A DNA stretch of 64,000 nt from Prostheceraeus crozeri (Eukaryota; Platyhelminthes; Polycladida; Euryleptidae), in assembly GCA_907163375.1 (NCBI GenBank), contig CAJQUW010015408.1, positions 55,462 through 119,461 on the forward strand, written 5' to 3'. The position numbers were made by a program, and so were the translations under genes. Below are positions 18,484 through 28,256 of the stretch, in pieces (position 1 is the stretch's first letter; the number at the start of each line of letters is the position of its first letter). The notes beneath the pieces were generated by a model. It did no database searches. It was not told the origin of the DNA and worked only from the letters and a program-made list of their open reading frames with translations.

Positions 18484-19880
18484 ATGTCCTTTTATCATAT
18501 TTTGTTTAGCAATGCGGCTACAAAGAGATTTGCTAGTAATCGAGCCGCACTCTTTTCTACTCCCATTGATCATGCACAACAGCTAAATGGAAATTGGGAA
18601 GTGGGTGTCACTCAACTTGTTTATAGTAACTGTGTCTATACTTTTGATCATGAGGTGATGACTATTAATATGAGACGCACAGCTGCTTACCAATGTGAAA
18701 AGGGGTGCCGAGTATACATTCCACAGTGGCCAAAGAAAGATTTCTTATCATGTAAAAGTTTATATATGATTTCTTGAATAAAGCGTGTAAACATATTGTC
18801 CAATTTACTCCGCACAATGATGATCATAATTATGTACATCATGTAGTTGAGAAAGATTGGATTGTTGGTTTAAGTCCAAGTTTAAGAAATGATTTAGGTT
18901 ACCTCGCTAGCGCCTTAACAAGCTATGATAATTTTAACGTTAATTACCACATAAGTGGTCATAAACAGTTAATATATCGAGAGGAAGCTTATTATGTAGA
19001 TCTTATTCCAAAAAATGAGAAGACGTTGGTGAAGAAGATTGTGATTAAGCCAAGAAAGACAAACATGACTCCTGAAACATTATTGAAGAAATTTAATTAT
19101 CTCCTTCGAGTTGATGGTAAACAAGTGGCAACATTGACTTATATCAAATCATCTAATCATATTGCAATAAGTAAATTAAATGATGATGATCTAGTATTAG
19201 TTTGTTCAAAAGATTTTCATCAGTTCTTACGACATCGTTCTGCAGCTGTTCAAGGAAAATCTGATATGCAACATTTACCATGTGAAAGGTCAAATCAATT
19301 TGATACAGAATGGACCGTATCTTTATACAGAAAGTATGTAGAGCCTTTAGGTGGTATCTTACATGAAACAAGAGTGTTGATACCTCGCATTATTACTTCG
19401 GTTAAATTGGTTGTAGATTATTTAAATGAAGTGATTAATGATCAACATATTTCATTTTCTGAAAAAGAAGGTGTTTTGTCTCTCACTATAAGTGGAAAAG
19501 GTATTGAACTAATTATGCATAAAACTCTAATGGACATTTTGGGTTTTGATCAAAATATCTTTAAAAGTGGTACTGTAACCAAAGCTAGCGCAGACATGTC
19601 GCTATCGCGTCGTATTAACTATTTTCAGATATATTCCAATATTGGTGAAGATGTACGTGTGGGAGATGTTGAAGCTCCATTGCTAGCAATGATACCACAC
19701 CAGCCAAAAAGCTGCAGTATTTTATCTGAGGATACTTTCAAGAAAGTGCATTATACAAAGCTGAAATCAAACTACATCCCACAAATTGATATTGCCATTT
19801 ATGACGATGCTGGTGCGTTGATTCCTTTTCACAAAGATGCTGTGACAAGTATCACACTCCATTTCCGAATGAAGAGTTAA
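18484..19880 (+). CDS. WEV-domain structural protein region, copy A
   Basis: The start has the hallmark 'short beta strand, LxGxWEVGV' (QQLNGNWEVGVTQLVYSN). The later part repeats a common plan (IYFRK-type strands, FHQFLRHRS, and near the end YFQIYSNIGEDVRVGDVEAPLLAMI), the pattern 'subject-to-position, surface protein' found in large uncharacterised invertebrate families that are Polinton-borne. The role is probably virion surface or fibre-like, inferred from position in the late block. It is a paralogue of the next gene and of the gene at 59,377. Confidence 0.7.
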
Positions 19881-19887
19881 TGCAAAA
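19880..19887 (+). promoter_or_regulatory. ATGCAAAA motif before 19,920 gene
   Basis: ATGCAAAA 40 bp upstream of the preferred start codon at 19,920; it abuts the preceding stop. Confidence 0.45.
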
Positions 19888-19919
19888 GTATGCTAATATA
19901 TTTTTCCAATGTGAATAAT

Positions 19920-21440
19920 ATGGAAAGTGAAAATAAGGACTCGTTTCTAATCTACTTGCCCAGTAATGCTTCTATGAATAAATTTCCCAAAAATAAACCA
20001 TCAGACTATCGAGTAGAATTAAATCGCCCACTACATTTAGAAGGTGAATGGGAGGTTGGCGTTTCTAGTATTTGCTATGATAGCAATATTCAGAATGTGA
20101 ATGATTTGGAAGAAATGATATTGACTCCTCGCACCCATGATGGAATAATGATGAATAATGCATTCCAGTTCCCATACAATTTAACATCAGATGGAAAGTG
20201 GAACTATGAATGGATTCAGATAAAATCAGATTCTTATGAACCATTTGGGAATGAGAAAATTATTAAGGCATTCAATAGTGGTAATACTTCCATCATGAAG
20301 AATAAGGATCAGAAAGTTTATGAGTTTACTATCTATCATTGGAGTGGGAGACAGTTCCTTCGCTTTCATTCTTTTACTAAAGGTCTTACACTGAGGTTGG
20401 ATAATGAATTCTATCCGCATCTCGGTTTTGGCCATGGACTACATCTAACGTCAATTGCTACTGCAAATGTTAAAAAAGTTTATTCAAATCGAATCAACAA
20501 ATTTCATTATAGATTTAAAATATTTGATGAAGATGTTGTAGAATGCGAAGAACGCATCATTTTGAAAAAGCGTGGTGTTCAACCTTTATCACTTATTGAG
20601 TTAGTAAAACGATGGAATGAGACTGTGGGTAAGAAGTATGGAGAGAAAATTATGGCGGACAAAAATAAGTTGGTCATTCAGAAATATAATGACAAACTTA
20701 CAGTTTATTTCTCTCCAACCTTGCGTCATTTTGTAAGACATTATACACCTATTATTGGAAGCGGTGTGGTGTATGCTTCTCATGAATATCACACTAAAGC
20801 TGATTCAGTTAATGATGAATGGTGGGTGGACATCTATGGCGATCGCATCAAGAAAATTTACCAGTCGTATGAAGAATCTAAAGTTGCTATCAATATAATG
20901 CCGCGTCTATATCATACAGTTGAAAGGTTCATTCATGTAGTAAATCCTTATATACAACAGAAGTTGAAGCATGTGATGAAAAGTAAATATGATGTAAAGA
21001 CACACCACATTTCGTTTTCAATTGAAAATCAACGCGTTGTTCTGAAACTGGGTGATGACATTCAATGTCAATTGAGTAAAAATTTGAAGAAACTCTTTGG
21101 TTTTTCAATGCTACAAACAGTGTTTACTGCTGCGCATACGATTGGTATAGAAACACCAATGACACTTGATAAACATGAACAGCACCTTTACATTCAAAGT
21201 GATTTGATTCTACCTATTTCTGTTGGTGAGAAAAAAGAATACATTTTACGTGATTTCATTCATGATAAAGACGCTTCATATGGAATAGTCGAGAAGATGT
21301 TTGAATCTATTTTGTATCATCCCGTCGTCAAACAAACTATACCCTCTATTGCTATCAAAATTACCAATGGTTTACAAGAGTGCATCCATGTGAAAGATAC
21401 TAAATCCCTCGCAACTTTAGTGTTTCGGAAAACAAAGTGA
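19920..21440 (+). CDS. WEV-domain structural protein, copy B
   Basis: 506 residues from the ATG at 19,920; an earlier in-frame ATG at 19,890 is possible, but the conserved start DSFLIYLPSNASMNKFPKN fits the later one. The hallmark HLEGEWEVGVSSICYD follows near residue 45. The rest is beta-rich with two internally similar halves, each holding an FxRHYTP- or LKKLFGF-type step. Uninterrupted and followed by a poly(A) signal (AATAAA near 21,463). Likely a virion surface component, by location and by the Polinton-wide family. Convergent with the polymerase gene. Confidence 0.75.
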   Translation: MESENKDSFLIYLPSNASMNKFPKNKPSDYRVELNRPLHLEGEWEVGVSSICYDSNIQNVNDLEEMILTPRTHDGIMMNNAFQFPYNLTSDGKWNYEWIQIKSDSYEPFGNEKIIKAFNSGNTSIMKNKDQKVYEFTIYHWSGRQFLRFHSFTKGLTLRLDNEFYPHLGFGHGLHLTSIATANVKKVYSNRINKFHYRFKIFDEDVVECEERIILKKRGVQPLSLIELVKRWNETVGKKYGEKIMADKNKLVIQKYNDKLTVYFSPTLRHFVRHYTPIIGSGVVYASHEYHTKADSVNDEWWVDIYGDRIKKIYQSYEESKVAINIMPRLYHTVERFIHVVNPYIQQKLKHVMKSKYDVKTHHISFSIENQRVVLKLGDDIQCQLSKNLKKLFGFSMLQTVFTAAHTIGIETPMTLDKHEQHLYIQSDLILPISVGEKKEYILRDFIHDKDASYGIVEKMFESILYHPVVKQTIPSIAIKITNGLQECIHVKDTKSLATLVFRKTK

Positions 21441-21618
21441 AGTCATTGTGATATGTTTATTGAAATAAAAATATGTGTATGAAAAAGTCTTTTCACAGAT
21501 ATAGGGGAATGGGCTGACTGTAGGCATATATTCACAAGGAAGAAACGATCTAAAGCGATACATAAAACAGCAGTGTTTATCTACAGAAATCAACATGAAA
21601 ATACTAAGTTAAGGATGA

Positions 21619-24600
21619 TTATGCTAAGACGTCTCCTGAATGTGGTAGTGTGAGTTTAATTCTTTTGGGTGGTGGTATGTCTGTATCAGGATGTCCATGT
21701 GGAAGAGATATGTTGTGTTCTAACCAGCACCTCTTATCCTCCCATGCTGAAAGCGCCCATTTCCTAAAAGTATGAGTTTTGATCTCATGCGACTTAGATT
21801 TTAAGATTTTCATATTGACAAACGTTATATTTTTATTTCTATAGGCTTTCCTGAAATTTTTATGTTTCATGTTAGAGACCAATGATCTTGATATGCCTTT
21901 AGCACGCTTAATACTATCGTCGCTATCCCTTAATTTCATACTGTACATTTTTGGTCGGAGGAGAATCATTTCATCTATTTCCTTCCCTGCTGTCTCATCC
22001 TTAAAGCAGCCAAGTTTTGCCTTATTTTTGATGGAGTAGAGTGGGTGATCAGTAGGATAATTTGATGTATCAAAATATCTTTCTAAAGATTTTCCTACTT
22101 CATTAAAATTTAAATCTTTTTGAGTGGTAATACCTAAGAAGAAATTATCTGTATCACCACCGAACAAACGAACCTCTTTTACGAGAGGACATGGTTTTAG
22201 TATTTTATAAAAGAGTTGGTACATTTCAAGCTTAGAGTAATCTAGTACAGCTTGGCCAATATAGATGGGCTTGCACAACTCAACTTCAGATTTTATCATT
22301 TTAACACCTACAAGGTCCTCATCGATAATGTCTCTATCGATGAATAAAGGTGATGAAACCAATTTCTTAAATTTTGTAACATCATTGACTAGTTTATAGT
22401 TTACACGTTTTCTAACATCCTCCATCGTCTTACCAAATAGACTATTATTCTTATACTTATAAAAATCTTTTTCAAAATTATTTTGGGCTAGTGCACGTTT
22501 CTGGCTGTTGCTATCAATATATGGTTTGAGGAAGGCTTTCTGTCTAAATTTAATAATGCGGTGAACTCTTTTTAAAATCATACCCATTTCTAAATAAAAT
22601 TTTAAGATGCTAAAGTGGACTAGATAGTTTTCCTTATCATACTGGGTGAGTAAAAGTTTGCGGCAAGGCTTATAGTCGGGTTGACCGCATGATTCTAAAT
22701 CTTTATGAAACTGTTTCATAAAGTCGGAAAACATATCTTTGGTCACTTCACCTGATTCGGGTGCGAGTGGAAAATCTACGGTTTTATGTTTAATATTATT
22801 TGGATAGATTAGATCTATCTCAAAATAATATCCCCAATCACCTTCATCTGGAATTGCTAGTATGTTAGAAGGGTTGGAGAGATGCTGAATTTCACTATCA
22901 TCTAACCAGCTAAACTCAGAGTGAGGGAGTGGTTTAGATAGTGAACTACCATATAAATTATTTTGGTCATAATACTTAAGATGAGTCTGATCATCGCCTA
23001 CTAATTTTGATTTTAACCTATGTTTATTTACAAATGTGAGACCACCGCGAATTCCTCGCTCAAATAAATTATACATCTCTGAATCTTGTAAGAGATGAAT
23101 GGTCTCACCAGTCATTTTAAAAGCAGACTTAAATGACATGGCTGGCAGACTGACAAAGTGGACGGGATCTAACTTATCTTCTTCTAATGCCACTCGTCGA
23201 AACTCCTGAAATACATCAGCCAGCAAAAATACATCTAACTTAAGATAGGCAATCATATATTCGCCAAATGTATGGCAGTCAAATTTTATCCATGCATCTT
23301 GTGCATGATCATAATCTTCGGTCTTACATTCTGCGCCGGTCAAATCATTTTTAAATTTATCTATGGGCGGAAGAGAAGTCTCGCCGAGTTTACTAATCGC
23401 ATCAAAATATGCATATGGAAAGACTCCTTTCCGTGTGATGACTTCATCGGTTAGATTTGGATATTGTTTCTTAAGATTTTGTGTTAGTGGAAGAGACTTT
23501 AGATTTTGTACGAGAGAGGCCAGTGATGCAGTCATAAATTGGTAGGAATCTAAAAATTTTATATCAAAATAGACCGTCTTATTTTCTTTAGTTTTATCGA
23601 CAGGCACTTTTGCTGTCATGGCCATAAACTTCTCTCTCGTTTGTGCTATTACATCAAGCTTCCACTCTTTCATTTGACCTAAACCTCCTTTTATTATCAT
23701 ATGGCTGTCGTAGCCCTTGAAATTATGGAAAATGACGGGTAATGTACGCCGTTTCATCCTAAGTGAAAAATTGCATTTTGAACATAGTGCGTTTCTAAAT
23801 TTACCAGTGATGTGATCATGGTCGCGCACTTTCTTAATCTTATCATCATCAAATGTTTTACTACATTTGGGGCAAACGTTGCAACTATCAAATTTTGCTT
23901 GATCATCTGCTGTCATATGCAATGATCTGCGATAGAGTTCACCATCATACTTTTGTTGAAATTTTACAGCCTGTTCGAGGAATTGTAGGAATTGGTAAAT
24001 ACAATCCTCACCTTGCCAGACGTGCATTTTATTTTTTCTATTTTGGAAATGGTCATGCCATACTTCATAGCAGGATATGGCTGCTGGCTTGTGGATGATA
24101 CCATCGATATAGCATTCGATGTCAGCATAGATGACACGAAGAGGACTTAGTTCATCGCCATTCTCTCTATATGAAAACTCCTTATCTTTGGGCATGCGCT
24201 CCATTTGTAGTTTACCTCGCTTACACCATTCGTAATGAGTTTCAAATCTATTTTTACTCCTAAAGTTGCGAATGCATCTGTCACAGTAATAAATCTCTGA
24301 TGAGCTAGAATTTCTTAAGTGGTGGTATAAGCGAGAAATTTTGGGAATACCGCAGTAGTGCCATTCCTCACTATCATCCTGTCTTACTAATAAAAGGTTG
24401 ACAACGTGGTCATAACAACTCGAACGCGAGTTGTAGCGGACACCCTTCAATCCCTTTTCCCAAACATGGAGAACTATTTTGATGTTGTTCAATTTTTCAA
24501 ATTTTTCTATATCTTTAATTTTCATATCTTCACTATTGCAGTCATCAAACTTTAATTCATTCTCCCACTGTTGATACTTACTCTTACGGTATCGGCTATA

Positions 24601-25452
24601 CTGTACATCATTATAGTGGAGAATGGAGAGGACGGCATACTTAAAACATTGCGATTCGCAATCTACAGAAATGACTGCTGCTTTATTTCTTAAATTTTTC
24701 GGAAGTTTAAAGGAGCCTCGTCCAGAGTAGTTCTCTAATAAAGTGATTTTAATCATGGCGGTCTCAATACCATCAAAAACGAGTCCACTATCACGCTCGT
24801 TAAATTTATCTATGTTTAATTTTAACCCTTGGATATGAAAATTTATCCAAGACTCGCAGTCTACAACTTCGGTTGCAGGAGAGGAGGGCATGTGAAACTC
24901 CAACCTCTCTTCTATTTGACCAGTATGATGGTCGATTTTTACATATTTTATTTTGAGATAGATGAGCGCCTTCATTCTAAAATTGACTAAATTGTTGAAG
25001 AGCGCACCAATCAAAGATGAATTTTGATGAAACCATTCTTCAAAGTCAGTAATGGTTTCTGAGGATTCCATCTGGTAGTTCCTCACTAAATTATTTATCG
25101 ACACTTCAGAGAGTCGGATAGAGGAGGCGCTGTTAGTATAACTATCGTCACTGTGTGTATGTCGAAGTCTATGTGAAGATAGTTCAAAATGTGACTCAAA
25201 AGACTGAATGCATAAATCGCAAGAAAAGGAGACATCGTTAACAGAATCATCCCCACCTTCGGAGATTGATGCTGACTTAGGTCTACAAACACCTCGCTTG
25301 ATGTGTCGGACGAGATCACGCTTCCTCGTGAAGATGTGCCCACAGTCAGCACATTCCCGATCGTTGCATTCCCGCGACAATGTTGACATGGACTCGCTCG
25401 AGATGGGACTGGTATCACCTGAAAGAGAAATCATTCTATCATCTCTGTTCAA
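21619..25452 (-). CDS. Protein-primed family B DNA polymerase
   Basis: 1,277 residues, uninterrupted. N-terminal zinc knuckles at 34-56 and 78-98; the alpha-beta domain shared with the 11,185 gene at 120-240; QCFKYAVLSILHY near 270; a third zinc knuckle at 390-410. Exo I DIE (444-446), an embedded CxxC-HDH-CxxC finger (527-560, HNH-like), Exo II HNFKGYDSH (576-584), Exo III YLKLDVFLLAD (736-746). Polymerase motif A YDQNNLYGSS (828-837), motif B KNNSLFGKT (1,001-1,009), motif C GGDTDN (1,098-1,103), then LRPKMYSMK. It copies the element from protein-primed ends with proofreading. ATG|GTAAGT and two GT-AG introns precede the main frame (near 25,610), so short upstream exons are likely. Confidence 0.95.
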   Translation of the reverse strand: MNRDDRMISLSGDTSPISSESMSTLSRECNDRECADCGHIFTRKRDLVRHIKRGVCRPKSASISEGGDDSVNDVSFSCDLCIQSFESHFELSSHRLRHTHSDDSYTNSASSIRLSEVSINNLVRNYQMESSETITDFEEWFHQNSSLIGALFNNLVNFRMKALIYLKIKYVKIDHHTGQIEERLEFHMPSSPATEVVDCESWINFHIQGLKLNIDKFNERDSGLVFDGIETAMIKITLLENYSGRGSFKLPKNLRNKAAVISVDCESQCFKYAVLSILHYNDVQYSRYRKSKYQQWENELKFDDCNSEDMKIKDIEKFEKLNNIKIVLHVWEKGLKGVRYNSRSSCYDHVVNLLLVRQDDSEEWHYCGIPKISRLYHHLRNSSSSEIYYCDRCIRNFRSKNRFETHYEWCKRGKLQMERMPKDKEFSYRENGDELSPLRVIYADIECYIDGIIHKPAAISCYEVWHDHFQNRKNKMHVWQGEDCIYQFLQFLEQAVKFQQKYDGELYRRSLHMTADDQAKFDSCNVCPKCSKTFDDDKIKKVRDHDHITGKFRNALCSKCNFSLRMKRRTLPVIFHNFKGYDSHMIIKGGLGQMKEWKLDVIAQTREKFMAMTAKVPVDKTKENKTVYFDIKFLDSYQFMTASLASLVQNLKSLPLTQNLKKQYPNLTDEVITRKGVFPYAYFDAISKLGETSLPPIDKFKNDLTGAECKTEDYDHAQDAWIKFDCHTFGEYMIAYLKLDVFLLADVFQEFRRVALEEDKLDPVHFVSLPAMSFKSAFKMTGETIHLLQDSEMYNLFERGIRGGLTFVNKHRLKSKLVGDDQTHLKYYDQNNLYGSSLSKPLPHSEFSWLDDSEIQHLSNPSNILAIPDEGDWGYYFEIDLIYPNNIKHKTVDFPLAPESGEVTKDMFSDFMKQFHKDLESCGQPDYKPCRKLLLTQYDKENYLVHFSILKFYLEMGMILKRVHRIIKFRQKAFLKPYIDSNSQKRALAQNNFEKDFYKYKNNSLFGKTMEDVRKRVNYKLVNDVTKFKKLVSSPLFIDRDIIDEDLVGVKMIKSEVELCKPIYIGQAVLDYSKLEMYQLFYKILKPCPLVKEVRLFGGDTDNFFLGITTQKDLNFNEVGKSLERYFDTSNYPTDHPLYSIKNKAKLGCFKDETAGKEIDEMILLRPKMYSMKLRDSDDSIKRAKGISRSLVSNMKHKNFRKAYRNKNITFVNMKILKSKSHEIKTHTFRKWALSAWEDKRCWLEHNISLPHGHPDTDIPPPKRIKLTLPHSGDVLA

Positions 25453-25763
25453 GTCTCAGTGTATTGTTACAACCTACCTTGACTCAACAACTCTAAACTT
25501 TCCTCGAGAAGGGAGGGCGTTGGTGATGAAGTTGATGCCTGAAATTGAGGAAGATGCTATTAGCCACACGTTTGAGGGAGATGAGTGAAGAAATTTTCAA
25601 CTTACCATTTGAACGAAATTATGTTTAAGCTTGATACTTCAACAAGATAGAGACTTCACTCAAATTTGGAATTCACTTGCACGCCTCAAATATAGAATTC
25701 GCCAGAGAACACTTCACTTATACGTTTCAAAGACAGAGTGAAATGATACGAATGTCACTTTAC

Positions 25764-25793
25764 ATATATACTTTCATATTCATCATTCATTGG
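25764..25793 (-). promoter_or_regulatory. Promoter of the polymerase gene (CCAATGA and TATA)
   Basis: Minus strand CCAATGA at 25,793-25,787, then ATATATA at 25,770-25,764, about 150 bp before the first ATG. The layout is the same as at 9,442-9,489 and 58,876-58,906. Confidence 0.65.
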
Positions 25794-25867
25794 CTGTTCA
25801 TTCTGATTGGTTGCTTGTTGATACTTAAGAATTAGAAAACATTTCAAAGTTATTATTCACAGTCAAC

Positions 25868-26314
25868 ATGACAAGTCCTCCGACAACACCAAACACAAAA
25901 TTCTCTTCTCCATACTCAACACCAAAGGCGCTCGTTGCACCAAACGCTCCAACGAAGGGAAAGGTAGAGAAGGTGTACCGACTGGACAATATCAGAAAGT
26001 TGTCATTAGCAGCGGATGACGAAGAGAGTGTATGTGAGAAGGAGTGTCCCGACTTAACAGGCGTGAGGTGGAAGTATCTCCAGTGCGATACTGACGATGT
26101 GATGGAGATCACCAGCACGAAATTCCTCCACCAATTATGGGAGTGGTACACCCCTAACTCCCAGCCACGAACTATGGCGGAGTGGGAGCATATCGACAAA
26201 GTGAAGCTTGCAGTGGAAGAACGGTTAAAGCAAGTGAACTGTTTTTGTGATCTATGTGAAGTCAGACTCTGGGACGATATTGACGATGAAGACCTTTTGA
26301 AATACATACCATAA
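25868..26314 (+). CDS. Polinton two-part protein (RKL box plus WYTP domain)
   Basis: 148 residues. The N-terminal third is proline/threonine-rich and ends in YRLDNIRKLSL; the C-terminal part has WKYLQCDTDD, then LWEWYTPNSQPRTMAEWEHI. Both pieces have separate relatives in the second element: the first at 58,103 and the second at 58,452. The protein is acidic in the middle and has no known catalytic motif. It is divergent from the polymerase gene and probably shares its early control region. A poly(A) signal (AATAAA) overlaps the stop region. Function unknown. Confidence 0.7.
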   Translation: MTSPPTTPNTKFSSPYSTPKALVAPNAPTKGKVEKVYRLDNIRKLSLAADDEESVCEKECPDLTGVRWKYLQCDTDDVMEITSTKFLHQLWEWYTPNSQPRTMAEWEHIDKVKLAVEERLKQVNCFCDLCEVRLWDDIDDEDLLKYIP

Positions 26315-27181
26315 TAAATTTTTATTTCATATTATCTTTGCTTTCATACTGACTTACTTGAATGGGGCTTCAGTGGATGATTTAACCAGGTATACTTTTT
26401 CATTTGGAAATAGTAACACGCTTAGTCTAACTTGTAAATCTTATAACATTTCATATGGGTGATGATGGTAGCTGAAATGGTACAGTCACATTTAAAATTA
26501 AGATGGCTTACACTTCTGATACAGGGATAGCAATCGACTGCGATCCATGTGTAAAGAGCTTGTTAGACTACGGAAGAGAGAAGTGTGTTATGTTGCGTGT
26601 GGCGCGTGAGTGTCCTCCCATTTCATTCCATTCATCAATTCGTCTCATTGATAGAGACAGGTAGAACTCATGGTTCTCATGATGTATGCAATGGAAAGTT
26701 TTAGGCAACCTTCGACAGTTGGCTAAATGTCGCCCTGGCGCGAATGCATACTACGTTGAAACAGAGGCAATCACTTGCAAACATGACGCAGAGAGGTTTA
26801 ACAAGATTGACCATTGCCGAATGTCCCTTGCGGTATACATAGCTACGGGTTTCACCGCCGCCCTTTACAGGAACGCCCGTCGAAAGGAAGTATTACACCG
26901 AACTTCATTTGCAACGTTCAAGTTGACTGATAGCAGATTCAACTTAATGATAGTATTCGCCAGTCCGAAGACTGCCCAGGGCAAACCGCGTGGAGGTTCT
27001 ATCATGTCTTGCCCCATGGTGGCCCTTAAGAGAGCCAGTGGTTCGTTCTCGGGGTGTGTGCTGGGACTCAGGCTTGCTGTTTCGACTGTGGCTCCGGCAA
27101 CGGGGCGGGTGGTCGCTTCTCTTGGATGTCTGTAAAGAAAGAAGTAGTGAGTTATCATCTTACATTTTAATTTAGTCATTT
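26315..27181. other. 3' flanking region with a likely terminal exon
   Basis: On the minus strand a GTAAGT donor lies at about 27,190 and a CTTTACAG acceptor at about 27,130, after which the coding-like frame runs on briefly. This is probably the last exon of the 27,182 gene. The long open frames on both strands at 26,686-27,179 are GC-richer than their surroundings but carry no domain. The rest is not recognised. Confidence 0.4.
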
Positions 27182-28246
27182 TTACTTACAGATATTCTCG
27201 GACGCTTCCTCATAAAGGAAATTCGAGATCGGATTACGATGATCGAAGGTGAAGTGTAGACATTCCACCCCTTTCTTCACCCAAGAGTAGCATTTCTCCC
27301 CTCTTCCACGCTCGTACAAGAGAGGAGTTTCTGCTACTCTCCCCTTTCTAATAGGGATGTGCAGACGGCTGGAACGCACCCTTCGATCGCGATCCACCAG
27401 CTGCGCCGAACGGTGCAGCTCGTGGTTCGTCTCGACCACCTTAGCCATCTGCACACGGAGTCTCTCCACTTCCTCCTTCAACCTTCGTATCTCCTTCTCC
27501 CTACTTTCCCTCTCTGCTAGCAAAGCCTCTTCTCTGGCTTTCCCCTCGAGAGTCTTGAGCCTCTCCTGCTCCAACTCGCCATCCCGCTCGCTTAATCTCT
27601 CCTTCACCTTCTTCATCTCTCCGGCTACGTTCTTTAGGTCCTCATACTTTGCCTTGTATGAGAAGGCCTCCTCCTTCAACTTCTCCACCTCTTTCTTTAG
27701 TCTATCCCGTTCGGCGATCACCGGCGGGCGCTTGACAAAATTGCGACATTGTGTTGCAATTCCGCTCGCAGTCACGGCTGTAGGGGTCTCGCGATCGAGG
27801 TCGACGTTCTCGATAGGTTGCGACTGTAGCTCTCCCTCCTCCTCCTCCTCCTCACTATCGCTGCTGGACAGCGAGCTCTCGCTACTAAGCGAGGATACAG
27901 CGGCAATCGCTTCAATGGCGGATTGTAGCTCAGTGGTCTCAGTGGTGAAGAGTGAGCTCCGTTCTTGCTCGTTGGCAGATTGTAGCTCCAAAGAACGGAG
28001 CTCAGTGGCGAAGAGTGAACTCCGTTCTTCTTCGCCTACTTCGCCTGTTTGACACTCGCTGTGTTGTGAGTGCCAATCCTCCAACCGCTCACTTAAGCGA
28101 CTGACTTTGTGGGCTCCGCAATAGTAGCGACCGACCCCTATCTGTTTCTTGTTAGTGCAAGCGTGTTTCTTGAAGGCGTCAGCTTGGAATACCTTCCGGC
28201 ATTGACATAGTTTGAAACTGGTCTTGACATTATTGTATTTCGGCAT
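27182..28246 (-). CDS. Zinc-knuckle coiled-coil protein
   Basis: About 354 residues before a GT-AG intron near the end. N-terminus MPKYNNVKTSFKLCQCRKVF and KKHACTNK form a CxC-HxxC zinc knuckle that I know from Polinton-type proteins. An acidic serine/glutamate stretch (SSDSEEEEEEGEL) lies near residue 130-140. Residues 180-285 form a strong coiled coil (ERDRLKKEVEKLKEEA onward). The gene is clearly GC-richer than the rest of the element. Upstream CTTCAG before the ATG suggests a spliced 5' leader from the promoter near 29,340. Role unknown; a dimeric DNA-binding or scaffold factor is plausible. Confidence 0.65.
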   Translation of the reverse strand: MPKYNNVKTSFKLCQCRKVFQADAFKKHACTNKKQIGVGRYYCGAHKVSRLSERLEDWHSQHSECQTGEVGEEERSSLFATELRSLELQSANEQERSSLFTTETTELQSAIEAIAAVSSLSSESSLSSSDSEEEEEEGELQSQPIENVDLDRETPTAVTASGIATQCRNFVKRPPVIAERDRLKKEVEKLKEEAFSYKAKYEDLKNVAGEMKKVKERLSERDGELEQERLKTLEGKAREEALLAERESREKEIRRLKEEVERLRVQMAKVVETNHELHRSAQLVDRDRRVRSSRLHIPIRKGRVAETPLLYERGRGEKCYSWVKKGVECLHFTFDHRNPISNFLYEEASENICK

Positions 28247-28256
28247 TTCTGAAGCG

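Noticed and set aside
26686-27179. Overlapping long frames on both strands read as separate genes
   Set aside because: They lie over a likely intron and last exon of the coiled-coil gene; no domain was recognised and the openness is explained by locally higher GC.
27357-28052. Plus-strand 231-codon frame (serine-rich)
   Set aside because: It is the antisense of the coiled-coil gene; Ser/Arg/Leu richness is what the opposite strand of a Glu/Lys-rich coiled coil gives.
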